DNA of 64,000 nt from Vibrio neonatus (GTDB taxonomy: Bacteria > Pseudomonadota > Gammaproteobacteria > Enterobacterales > Vibrionaceae): the NCBI RefSeq assembly GCF_024346975.1, contig NZ_AP024885.1, positions 868,001 to 932,000 on the forward strand, written 5' to 3'. The position numbers were made by a program, and so were the translations under genes. Of this stretch, positions 15,927-23,788 are shown in pieces (position 1 is the first letter of the stretch; every line of letters starts with the position of its first letter). The notes under the pieces are model-generated. The model saw nothing but the letters and a program-made list of their open reading frames with translations. It ran no database searches and had not been told where the DNA came from.

Positions 15927-17693
15927 ATGATGAAATTTATAAGTAGGTTATTTGGTTCGGCCGCTTTAGCTTTGTCGCTAGTGTCGTTCTCGGCAAGCGC
16001 GATTTTCAATGGTACAGAGACTTCGGTTAACGACTATGGTAACCATCTCGTGCGAATCGTTTTAAAAGGTAATACCGGTATTAGCACCAAAACGTGTGGT
16101 GGGATGCTGGTGGGTGGTAAGTATATCTTTACCGCTAGCCATTGTCTTGATGGGACGCACACCGTTTCCCTTAAGGTTTATCAGGGTGTGGATGTGCGTG
16201 ATCCAGATGCGGTTTATGACCGTTATGGTGAGTACAAACATGTAAGGGCTCATGAAACCAATAAAGATTGGTGGGCTTACTTAGATCCGATGTTCAATAA
16301 TCAAATTGAGCCTCTTTTCCCTCATGCGTTTGAGGGCGATGTTAGGGATTTTAATACGGCAGCGTATTGGCGTAATCTATTTGAAACGATGCCTCACTTT
16401 CTTGATGATAGAGAGCAGGAAGTAAAAGACAATCCTGTTCATAACGGGCATAACGACAGTGACTGGGGTTTGATTATTTTGGATGAGCCGATACCTCACC
16501 AAAGTAGTCGCATCTTGAAACCATTAGCCGATCATCATACTGGGGAGCAATTCCTTAAGCCGGGTGAAACGTTTACGTTTCGTGGTTGGGGTAGTACAGC
16601 ATATGGTGGTGCATCTGGGTCAACACCGAGTACGTTGATGGAAGCGACTTTTCAGTTGTACCGTCCATATCCGTTAACGCAGGCTCGTTCAGCGAATATC
16701 GGTTCGTTGCGTGGCCCGTATTGTTCTGAAGATATTGAGAAGTGTACTTTTCAAGCCTCAGCACAGGCCGATATGATTGGTGTGAATACAGGAAATAATT
16801 TTCCGGGCGTAGGCCCCGGTGATAGTGGCTCTCCGATTATTCGTGGTGATTACTTTTACGGTGGCCTATTTGGTTCAGACCGAAACCCTACGCCAGAAGA
16901 CGAGCTGTATGTGTCTGTATTTAGTGATATGAATGCAGAGATGGACGACATTGTAGCGCAGTCTGAATTGTTATCTGGAGTGTTTAGTGGCAGCGATGAG
17001 GTGTATGTCGCCTCATTTAGTCATTTGGGTTACTTGATGGATAGTATTGTTCGATATGTGGATGATGTTGTTTATCCAACAGATATGGGTATCACTGTTG
17101 AGCCAGAAAGTAGTGATTCACACGAAATCCTGATCCCAATTCAGAACTTTACCGACACCGTTATTGTGCTAGACCCTGTTGAATTGAGCGGGGGTTTTGA
17201 GTCGCTCAATGGTCAGATTGATGCTGCAGGCGTTTCCTACGATGATTTCTTGATGGTTAAGCAAGATTGCGCAGGAATTTTAGAGCCAAAAGCGGGTTGT
17301 ATGGTGAAGTTGGTACTAAACCAACGAAACCTGTTTGTATTCGATTCCGTGGTGGAGGCATCTATTAATCTTGGTATTGAAGATGTTGCTGATAAGCCAC
17401 TAACGATTCGTTTGTATCCTACTTTTTGTGATAAAAATCCTTCACACTCTGATTGTGTAGAGACGTGTGATGATAATCCGTTGTTGCCTGGGTGTGGCAA
17501 TGAGGCTCAAGAGCCTGACTTACCGCAAGAGCCGGAATTGGAGCCTGAGGTTCCGCAAATTCCAGACTCCGACGATGGTGATGGTGCTGATGAAGATTCT
17601 TCGCAAGGTGGGTCAAGTTCGGGTGGTAGTGTCTCTTTTGGCCTTTTAGGGTTGTTTGGGTTGCTATTAACACGACGATTTAGCACTAAATAA
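15927..17693 (+). CDS. Secreted trypsin-like serine protease with GlyGly-CTERM sorting tail
   Basis: A chymotrypsin-fold protease of about 588 residues. A signal peptide (residues 1-25) ends in SFSASA. The catalytic His lies in FTASHC, the Asp in NDSDWGLIIL and the Ser in GPGDSGSPI. After the protease domain there is a beta-rich C-terminal region, a Pro/Glu-rich linker (EPDLPQEPELEPEVP), then a Gly/Ser stretch, a hydrophobic helix and RR near the end. That is the GlyGly-CTERM signal processed by rhombosortase and exported by the type II system in vibrios, as in VesB. The mature protein may begin directly at IFNG after the signal peptide. ATG 15927 or 15930 fits the ribosome site better than the upstream ATG at 15867, which would add residues ahead of the signal peptide. 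Confidence 0.9.
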   Translation: MMKFISRLFGSAALALSLVSFSASAIFNGTETSVNDYGNHLVRIVLKGNTGISTKTCGGMLVGGKYIFTASHCLDGTHTVSLKVYQGVDVRDPDAVYDRYGEYKHVRAHETNKDWWAYLDPMFNNQIEPLFPHAFEGDVRDFNTAAYWRNLFETMPHFLDDREQEVKDNPVHNGHNDSDWGLIILDEPIPHQSSRILKPLADHHTGEQFLKPGETFTFRGWGSTAYGGASGSTPSTLMEATFQLYRPYPLTQARSANIGSLRGPYCSEDIEKCTFQASAQADMIGVNTGNNFPGVGPGDSGSPIIRGDYFYGGLFGSDRNPTPEDELYVSVFSDMNAEMDDIVAQSELLSGVFSGSDEVYVASFSHLGYLMDSIVRYVDDVVYPTDMGITVEPESSDSHEILIPIQNFTDTVIVLDPVELSGGFESLNGQIDAAGVSYDDFLMVKQDCAGILEPKAGCMVKLVLNQRNLFVFDSVVEASINLGIEDVADKPLTIRLYPTFCDKNPSHSDCVETCDDNPLLPGCGNEAQEPDLPQEPELEPEVPQIPDSDDGDGADEDSSQGGSSSGGSVSFGLLGLFGLLLTRRFSTK

Positions 17694-17718
17694 GAGGTCT
17701 TTGGAAAAAGGCGCTGTC

Positions 17719-17739
17719 TCACATGACTTCTTGTGTCAT
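17719..17739 (+). terminator. Weak hairpin after the protease gene
   Basis: ACATGAC and GTCATGT pair around a 7-base loop about 25 bp after the stop. No T-run follows, so termination here is uncertain. Confidence 0.35.
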
Positions 17740-17919
17740 GTATTCGCGGATGTGGCGTAAAAAAAAAAGCGCAACGCAGAATGACAATAATCTGAATAGA
17801 CCTACTTAAGTGTAAGGCGATGCAGGAGTGAGTATCGAGAGTCACTCACAAGATAGACCGATACTTTTGCATCGCTACTCATTCTCAAAAATAGGCAGTG
17901 TTAGTTCTGCCTTGCTATT

Positions 17920-17952
17920 AGCCACTTCATCTCGGAGTGGCTTTTCTTTTTC
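17920..17952 (+). terminator. Rho-independent terminator
   Basis: AGCCACT and AGTGGCT pair around a 9-base loop, followed by TTTTCTTTTT. Confidence 0.75.
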
Positions 17953-18236
17953 GTCTATGACGCAGTGAAAATATGGGCTTAGTCTGTCAATATCGCTCGT
18001 TGCGGCCTGTCATCAGTTCGCATAATAAAACCTCAACACAGTCTTCTAGACTGCCGATTTCTCCTACTCTCAGTGATGGTGCAAAAGTGCACATAGAAAT
18101 GCGAAGAGCGCATAAGCTAAGTGGCAAAGTAAGGAAAATCTGAGCGTAAAAAATGAAACTAACGGAAAACGTTTCGAATGATGCTGGTGGGCAAGTCTTT
18201 GATGACGAGCCAGATGTGCAATAAGCAGGGATTCAA

Positions 18237-18274
18237 CACTTCGTCTAATTACTGACAAGAAATTAGACGAAGTG
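18237..18274. repeat. Perfect 14-bp inverted repeat
   Basis: CACTTCGTCTAATT (18237-18250) and AATTAGACGAAGTG (18261-18274) flank a 10-base loop. There is no T-run, so it is not a classical terminator. Its position in the leader of a recombinase-like gene makes a recombination or regulatory site possible. Confidence 0.6.
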
Positions 18275-18758
18275 CCATAGTGGGCCTCAGCCCTTGTACT
18301 GCAAGCACGCACTGACATCGCGAGAAAAAGTTTTCGGAAGTGACGCTACGTAAACAGAGACTTGGAGTGATAATAAGCAGCAATAGCTTGGCGTTATTAT
18401 CCCAATGCCACCAAGAGAGTACGTTAACTTCACATGACATAGCACATAGATAGAGGACGCAATAAGCCGTAGTTGATGCCAACAACGCTATCTATTATAA
18501 CCGAGGCTGCGACACTGCCCACGACCTTAAAATAGAAGGGAGCGGTTAACCCATCACTGAATGAGCATGCAATAAGGCCACTGACTCCTATCGGGAGAAG
18601 CATTCAGGGTAATTAAAAAGGCGTAAATCATTGATCGATACAGAAGTGAAATTCTTCTGCGCATCAACCGCTATGTTGAATCAGAAAAAACCGTAAACAC
18701 ACCCTGCAAAAGAGCAAAGTTGACGCTAGTTAAACTGACATTGAACAGGAGTGTAACT

Positions 18759-19775
18759 ATGCGTAAAACCAAATACAGCGGCTACCATTTAAGTGGTGTG
18801 AGAGCCTTTACGAAACCTAACTTTGGCTTGGGTTCAAGGCAGATAGACAAATGCTTAATTAATGCCTCACTTGAGCAACTCGGTGGGATGAAAAACAACA
18901 CCCACTTAGCAAGGCTTCCTGCCTGCCGTGCGTTCTCAGCCTTTTTAAAAGAAAATACGGACGTTAAACGTCTTAACCAGATTGAAAAAAGCCATGTGCT
19001 GCAATTTGGTGAGCATTTACGAGAGCGCTTTGAATCCGAATCTACGTTCAGCGCAGCTTCTGCTAGAGATTATTTAAGCCACGTGAATGTGTGTTTAGCT
19101 CAGGCAAGGGGAGACAAGGCACTCAAAGTATTGGCAACCAAAGAGTTGGATTATCCTTCTAAAACAGGTATTGCAACCACAGACCATTCGGTCAGCTCAG
19201 AAGAGCATCATTATATTGTGTCCAATGCGAGTGAACCGGTTGCGGTGCTTGCCCAGTTACAACGGGCTTTTGGATTAAGAATGCGAGAAGCGTCATTATT
19301 GGATTGTAATAAGGCTTTACAGCAGTTGAAGGACAAGGCTGAAATCTCCATTGAACGCGGCACTAAAGGCGGGCAGATACGTGATGTGCCTTGCGATACG
19401 CCCATCCAGATAGCGGCATTAGAGCGAGGTGCGAAGCTGCAGTCTCAAACAGGGCATGACAATCTTGTACCTATCGATATGAGTTTTAAAGCTTTTCAAA
19501 CAGCAGTATGGCGAGAGCATCAACGCATTGATTGTGGGTATCGAACCCATGGTGAACGCAAGCATTATGCGTGTGAGTATTACAAGCAACGTATGGGCGC
19601 TCTGCCTCCTGTGCAGGCTCATATTGAGCATGGAAAGGCGCATCACACCTATTTAGCACAACAGCTCAATATCAGCCTCACCGAAGCCAAACAGCGAGAT
19701 AAAGAGGTGCGATTGGGGCTGTCAAAGCTTCTAGGGCATCATCGCCTTAGTATCAGTAATGCGTACATAGGTTAG
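18759..19775 (+). CDS. Tyrosine-recombinase-like protein (integrase domain type)
   Basis: A 338-residue protein. Residues about 40-120 resemble an N-terminal SAM-like DNA-binding domain (SASARDYLSHVNVCLAQARG). The C-terminal part has catalytic-like positions: the first Arg in FGLRMREASLL, a central Lys/Arg block ERGTKGGQIRDVP, and LSKLLGHHRLSISNAYIG, where His, Arg and a Tyr nucleophile candidate fall near the end. This is the divergent integrase-domain family common on vibrio islands. ATG 18759 is chosen because AGGAG precedes it by 9 bases; the upstream frame lacks a ribosome site. A small related gene follows 86 bp downstream. Confidence 0.75.
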   Translation: MRKTKYSGYHLSGVRAFTKPNFGLGSRQIDKCLINASLEQLGGMKNNTHLARLPACRAFSAFLKENTDVKRLNQIEKSHVLQFGEHLRERFESESTFSAASARDYLSHVNVCLAQARGDKALKVLATKELDYPSKTGIATTDHSVSSEEHHYIVSNASEPVAVLAQLQRAFGLRMREASLLDCNKALQQLKDKAEISIERGTKGGQIRDVPCDTPIQIAALERGAKLQSQTGHDNLVPIDMSFKAFQTAVWREHQRIDCGYRTHGERKHYACEYYKQRMGALPPVQAHIEHGKAHHTYLAQQLNISLTEAKQRDKEVRLGLSKLLGHHRLSISNAYIG

Positions 19776-19861
19776 CCTGTGTACGCACACAAAAACCGTA
19801 ACTCTAGTTTGAATACTCAGCTTTTGATGTACCTCTTCATCCTATTAATGAGGAGGTCTGT

Positions 19862-20185
19862 ATGAATTCAAACACGGTGCGCCAAATACACGCGGTGATG
19901 CGTCACTATAAGAAGCCAGGTATTGCTTATCGGCAAAAACAGCTCAAGCGACTGATAGAGATATTCGATGATGTGTTTAAGCATGAGAAGAACTTAGGAG
20001 AGCAAATAGAGCGTGTAGGACGCAAGCACTTGATTGGTTATTGGCGCAGGACCGAGCATGAATCACAGACGGTGCGAAAAGAAAAATATCGGGTACTGGT
20101 TTATTTTGTGGAGCAGGCTAATTTATCGCTCAAAGTTCCGATACCAAAACCACCAAAGAGTGCAGTGAGAACGGAAATAGCCTAA
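19862..20185 (+). CDS. Small basic protein resembling a recombinase N-terminal (SAM-like) domain
   Basis: A 107-residue, strongly basic and helical protein (KKPGIAYRQKQLKRLIEIF, GRKHLIGYWRR, YRVLVYFVEQANL). The layout resembles the DNA-binding core domain of tyrosine recombinases without a catalytic domain. The ribosome site is good (GAGGAGG upstream of the ATG). It follows the recombinase-like gene in the same direction and may act as its accessory or directionality factor; that role is inference from position. Confidence 0.6.
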   Translation: MNSNTVRQIHAVMRHYKKPGIAYRQKQLKRLIEIFDDVFKHEKNLGEQIERVGRKHLIGYWRRTEHESQTVRKEKYRVLVYFVEQANLSLKVPIPKPPKSAVRTEIA

Positions 20186-20191
20186 ACATAG

Positions 20192-20228
20192 AAAACGCAT
20201 TTACACACATGGCGTGTAAGTGCGTTTT
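20192..20228. terminator. Bidirectional terminator between convergent island genes
   Basis: AAAACGCATTTACAC and GTGTAAGTGCGTTTT form a long stem with T-runs on both strands, between the rightward gene ending at 20185 and the leftward gene ending at 20276. Confidence 0.8.
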
Positions 20229-20275
20229 TGTGTTTTTCAGCAATACTGCTGGTCTTTTAAAGCGCGTAAATTGCG

Positions 20276-20653
20276 TTATACGAAAGACATGTTTTGTGTT
20301 GTATTCACCCATGCAGGCAGCTGCAGGCTTTCAGGGCGTTGGTATTGGTGACCCTTTGAAGCCAACACCGCATAGCACTGTTTTTGGTCGTCCATATATA
20401 AAGCTGTCATTTGGAATGACTGTACGGTGAAACCAAAAATCACATCGAGAGTCCTTGATGGGATATCAATCGATTTAGTAACCAATCCACGGTGAGATAA
20501 ACCGGCTATAAGGCTTACCATGCGGTCGGTGTCATTAGTGTCATTGTTGGTACTGGTTTTTATTGGCAGTAGCAAAGTGGGTGAGCCTTGAGCAATATCA
20601 CGTAAGATATTGTTCATGGTGAGCATTGCAATAGGTTGAATGGGTGTAGACAT
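20276..20653 (-). CDS. Hypothetical protein on the recombinase side of the island
   Basis: A 125-residue soluble protein with no recognised family (STPIQPIAMLTMNNILRDIA near the start). ATG 20653 is preferred because AGGGAG lies 6-7 bases upstream; an in-frame ATG at 20674 lacks one. It is transcribed leftward behind the two integrase genes and ends at a shared terminator. The composition is ordinary, so it is probably real, but no function can be suggested. Confidence 0.55.
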   Translation of the reverse strand: MSTPIQPIAMLTMNNILRDIAQGSPTLLLPIKTSTNNDTNDTDRMVSLIAGLSHRGLVTKSIDIPSRTLDVIFGFTVQSFQMTALYMDDQKQCYAVLASKGHQYQRPESLQLPAWVNTTQNMSFV

Positions 20654-20819
20654 AGAAACTCCCTTTATGGTCATTAAAGGCTCATTGATGGATGAGCACT
20701 AAAGATATGATATCAAGTAAGGGTGTTCGCTAAAGTGCTTGCCCCGCTTGGGCTAATGCACACTTTTGATTGTAAATAATGAGCTAACTTAAATGAAAGT
20801 TAGCTCATTATATTTAAAC

Positions 20820-21962
20820 TTATATCGGTAAACTAAACTCATCTCGCTGTGGTTTTAGCTTAGGTAGAAGGCCAACCATTCTTATCCCCAACTTTATAAA
20901 AGTCCAAGTTGAACTCGATGATATATTGACTTCGGACGAATGCTGAGGTGCTTTTTGTGGTTGCTTAGAGGTATCTCTTGGCTTGTCATGAATCGAAAGT
21001 GCAGCACTTAATTTAGAGCGAGTATCTTCATCAGAGATAGGAAGCCATTTAGCATAATGCTTCTCAGTGACGGAGGTATCTACATGTCCCATCATCACAG
21101 AGATAAGCTTGATAGGAGCACCACCACTTAACGCTATAGATGCAAATGAATGGCGTAAGTGAGAGGGGCCGCGATGCTCAATTCCTGCTTTTTGTAAAAA
21201 TTCAGTGAAAAATCTTTGGGAATAATCCTTGCTGTCAGTAAAAGGATTTCTTGTTAGATCGTCAATAAAAACAGGTTGGAATGAATGCCGTGTAAACGAC
21301 GTCTTGCTGATCCCTTGAATTTTAATATCAATAGCCTGTCTAGTTCCGGTGATCTGAAACTGCTTTTTTAATAATTGCATAGCTTCGTCTGTCAGAACTA
21401 ACGCACGTGTTGATTGTTTTGTTTTTGGAGCGTTGAACTCGCTGAGGGTTCGAGATCGACGAACATTGAGTTGGCGTTCTTTAAAATTGATATCGCTCCA
21501 GCAAAGAGCAATGGCTTCTTGGATACGAAGCCCTACTAATCGTTGAAGCAAAGCAAGGTTCTTGCCTGATTGACACTGTGTGTGCGTATTCTCCATTCGA
21601 CGAAACTCTTCAGTAGTGAACGGCTTTTTCTCTTCTAAGGCACTATCGGGTTTTAGCCCAATAATATGTTCACAAGGATCCGAAGGTAGAAAACCATCGT
21701 TGGCCGCCATTAAGGTTAATTTTCTTAGTATGGTCAGTCGGTTACTTATGGTTTTGTTTTTGTAGTGGTCCTGCCAATCGGTTATGAGGGATACAATATC
21801 GCTGTATTTTAAGTCTTTAAATACATAATTGCGTTTCAATTCATTGCAAATGATATCTAGGCTACTGATATAACCCGTTGCAGTGGATTTTTTGTGAGAG
21901 TTTTTGATCGATGCCTTTAAGATTTTATTGTATTTGTCTAACGGGCAAGTTGAATTTTTCAT
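20820..21962 (-). CDS. XerC/D-like tyrosine recombinase
   Basis: About 380 residues with the complete catalytic set of the family: Arg in VGLRIQEAIAL, a lysine turn near PKTKQSTRALVL, HxxR in PSHLRHSFASIAL, then GHVDTSVTEKHYAKW with His and the Tyr nucleophile. Residues 10-100 form the helical core-binding domain. The C-terminal 60 residues (after the catalytic Tyr) are polar and form an unusual extension. ATG 21962 has GGAG 6 bases upstream; ATG 21980 would add six residues. It lies 119 bp downstream of the tRNA-proximal integrase in the same direction. It could act with that integrase or belong to a second, nested element. Confidence 0.88.
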   Translation of the reverse strand: MKNSTCPLDKYNKILKASIKNSHKKSTATGYISSLDIICNELKRNYVFKDLKYSDIVSLITDWQDHYKNKTISNRLTILRKLTLMAANDGFLPSDPCEHIIGLKPDSALEEKKPFTTEEFRRMENTHTQCQSGKNLALLQRLVGLRIQEAIALCWSDINFKERQLNVRRSRTLSEFNAPKTKQSTRALVLTDEAMQLLKKQFQITGTRQAIDIKIQGISKTSFTRHSFQPVFIDDLTRNPFTDSKDYSQRFFTEFLQKAGIEHRGPSHLRHSFASIALSGGAPIKLISVMMGHVDTSVTEKHYAKWLPISDEDTRSKLSAALSIHDKPRDTSKQPQKAPQHSSEVNISSSSTWTFIKLGIRMVGLLPKLKPQRDEFSLPI

Positions 21963-22081
21963 TGTCATCTCCGACTGCAACAGCGTTGTACTGCTGCTTC
22001 GGAGTGGTGTAGGTCAGTTCAAAAAGGCGAATTATCGTGTTACATCGAAAAAGAAACGCAACACTCACCTCTTGAATTTAC

Positions 22082-23374
22082 TTAATCACCGATGCTGAAA
22101 ACATCGATAACCGCCTTTAATTTACTCATTGAGAGCTTCTTCCCATATCGACCAAAAGTCATATTTTGATTGGCATGGCCTACAACTTCAGCCACTTGAT
22201 ATTCCTCAATGCCTTGTTGCTTTAAACAGTCGATAAAGGTGTGCCTAAAACCATAAGCGGTAGGTCGTTGTTTCGGTTGCATTTCAATAGAAGATTGAAT
22301 TTTGCCAAACTGAATTCGGAATAACTTAGTCCAATCCTTGTCTTTCCCTGTGGGGGTCCAGTCGAATAACTGAGACTTTGCCGCCTTTTTTTGTTGTCGG
22401 ACGAAGTCAATAAAACCACTTTGGAGCAGGGTCTTATGGATTGGGATTTTTCTTAAAGAATGATGATTTTTGAGTTTCTGTAATTGCCCGTCATCGGTGA
22501 TGGATAGGACAAACATACCGGATTCGATGCTTATATCTCGTACTGATATTTGACATGCTTCAGTGGGGCGCAATCCCATATAGATAAGAAGAAGCACGGT
22601 CCACTGCATAGAAGGTGATGCTTGTTTAAACTGAGAGCAAGAGAGCAGGTTCTTAATCTGTTTACTAGACCATTTTTCTCTTTGTTCAGATGCAAATTTC
22701 TCAGATTTAAACGTAACAGTTAACCCCTCAAAAGGGTTTCGAGGAAGGTGTTGTTTTAGAGTGAGCCATTTCAAAAATTGTTTTGCTGCCCCCCAAAAGT
22801 CCTTCTTGGTTTTAGCGCTTTTATCCCATGACTGTAGGTTGTTCCCAAACTCCATCAAATCCGAAGCGGTGATCTGAGTAATACCGATTTTTTTATTTTT
22901 GAAGTAATCAAGGAAATAAAGGGTTCGTTTGTTTAACTGATGGACGGTTAGGTGCGTGATCCGTGCTTTTTGTTTCGACGTGATGAAATCTTCTTGCCAA
23001 CGATACCCTTGAGCAAAGTTTCGTTTAATTGATTTGACGGTTTGTTGCTTTGTATCTGCTTGAGATGAAACAGAGTGAAGATCAACCCCTGAGTCGTTGA
23101 ATGAATTTCGGAGTGAGTCCACAGAGCTCAGTATTGCTTGTTTGGTTTCTTTAGGTGAATCCCTAGATATATCCACATTATCTAGGGATTTTAGAATTTG
23201 AGAAATAATGGGCGCACTTCGCCTGATGGCAATAGGACGAGATTTGGTTTTTAGACTGAATTTAAAGTCGAACGGATAGCCTTGCTGTACAAGTGCTTTG
23301 GGGGTACAAACGCGGACGAAATAGACGCAATGACGACTTTTATATAGATACATTGACTCACCTGATTGACTCAC
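22082..23374 (-). CDS. int: Tyrosine recombinase integrase of the tRNA-Ser island
   Basis: A 430-residue phage-type integrase. The N-terminus (MYLYKSRHCVYFVRV...SLKTKSRPIAIRR) is an arm-binding domain of the DUF6538 kind, residues about 130-230 form the core-binding domain, and the catalytic domain has YMGLRPTEACQI (Arg), AYGFRHTFIDCL (HxxR-like) and VVGHANQNMTFGRYGKK (His and Tyr). The start lies 60 bp from the tRNA 3' end, the usual place for an island integrase. The first ~78 codons are duplicated at 5590-5824. ATG 23374 is used; an in-frame ATG at 23353 is possible. It is expected to catalyse integration and excision between the 23-bp sites at 5884 and 23434. Confidence 0.92.
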   Translation of the reverse strand: MSQSGESMYLYKSRHCVYFVRVCTPKALVQQGYPFDFKFSLKTKSRPIAIRRSAPIISQILKSLDNVDISRDSPKETKQAILSSVDSLRNSFNDSGVDLHSVSSQADTKQQTVKSIKRNFAQGYRWQEDFITSKQKARITHLTVHQLNKRTLYFLDYFKNKKIGITQITASDLMEFGNNLQSWDKSAKTKKDFWGAAKQFLKWLTLKQHLPRNPFEGLTVTFKSEKFASEQREKWSSKQIKNLLSCSQFKQASPSMQWTVLLLIYMGLRPTEACQISVRDISIESGMFVLSITDDGQLQKLKNHHSLRKIPIHKTLLQSGFIDFVRQQKKAAKSQLFDWTPTGKDKDWTKLFRIQFGKIQSSIEMQPKQRPTAYGFRHTFIDCLKQQGIEEYQVAEVVGHANQNMTFGRYGKKLSMSKLKAVIDVFSIGD

Positions 23375-23401
23375 CAGAGCGTTTTCAGGGACTCAGAAAC
23401 G

Positions 23402-23428
23402 AAAAAAGCCCTGATAAATCAGGGCTTT
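23402..23428 (-). terminator. Terminator of tRNA-Ser
   Basis: AAAGCCCTGAT and ATCAGGGCTTT form a stem which, read leftward from the tRNA, is followed by TTTTTT. A duplicate lies at 5852-5878. Confidence 0.8.
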
Positions 23429-23433
23429 AAATG

Positions 23434-23456
23434 TGGCGGAGAGATAGGGATTTGAA
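23434..23456. other. tRNA-proximal attachment site
   Basis: The last 23 bp of the tRNA-Ser gene, identical to 5884-5906. Together the two sites bound a 17,550-bp segment. Confidence 0.9.
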
Positions 23457-23524
23457 CCCTAGAACCGCTATTAACGGTTGCCGGTTTTCAAGACCGGTGC
23501 TTTCGACCACTCAGCCATCTCTCC
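23434..23524 (-). tRNA. tRNA-Ser(UGA)
   Basis: The reverse strand reads GGAGAGATGGCTGAGTGGTC... and ends ...CTCTCCGCCA, 91 nt with an encoded CCA. The anticodon loop is CTTGAAA within CCGGT...ACCGG, giving anticodon TGA. The long variable arm (AACCGTTAATAGCGGTT) is typical of serine tRNA. The gene is intact and serves as the island integration target. Confidence 0.97.
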
Positions 23525-23703
23525 GTGTGGCGCTAATATTATAAAGCTTGAGAAAGGTTGTAAAGTACTAAGTTGTTCGTTTGCTTGGTTTTTAAGCATA
23601 TTTAGTTATTTAATTTGGGGTGGGTCGTATTTGGTGTGATCTGGGGCATTTCTGGGTGTATTTCGCTGTTCTTTGTGGGTTTAAACTTATGTGATGACAA
23701 CAA

Positions 23704-23727
23704 AAAAGAGAGCCGAAGCTCTCTTTT
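23704..23727 (-). terminator. Terminator downstream of yejM
   Basis: AAAAGAGAGC-CGAA-GCTCTCTTTT, a perfect 10-bp stem with a tetraloop. Confidence 0.8.
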
Positions 23728-23788
23728 AAATACTTTCTTTTAAATAGTGGCACTGCTAGGTTTGCAATCTGCTCAAACCTTTACTGGA

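Larger units (their letters stand above)
17694..18758. other. Long non-coding leader before the recombinase-like gene
   Basis: About 1.06 kb without a supported gene. It contains the terminators at 17719 and 17920, an imperfect long hairpin at about 17817-17875 (outer arms GCGATGCA / TGCATCGC), a 14-bp perfect inverted repeat at 18237-18274 and a GATAATAA/TTATTATC pair at about 18369-18401. Short leftward frames here are rich in Leu, His and Cys and look spurious. Confidence 0.55.
23140..23456. repeat. Right copy of the 317-bp island direct repeat
   Basis: This is the partner of 5590-5906, about 99% identical and gap-free. It comprises the start of the intact integrase gene, the tRNA terminator and the 3' end of tRNA-Ser. 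Confidence 0.95.

Noticed and set aside
17817..17875. Imperfect hairpin considered as an integron attC site
   Set aside because: The outer arms GCGATGCA/TGCATCGC pair, but the required RYYYAAC and GTTRRRY ends are missing and no integron integrase is nearby.
18070..18485. Two leftward open frames in the leader of the recombinase-like gene
   Set aside because: They are rich in Cys, His and Leu, overlap each other, lack ribosome sites and cross the 14-bp inverted repeat at 18237-18274.
20209..20430. 73-codon rightward frame opposite the 125-residue leftward gene
   Set aside because: It starts inside a terminator and overlaps a leftward gene that has a good ribosome site and better composition.
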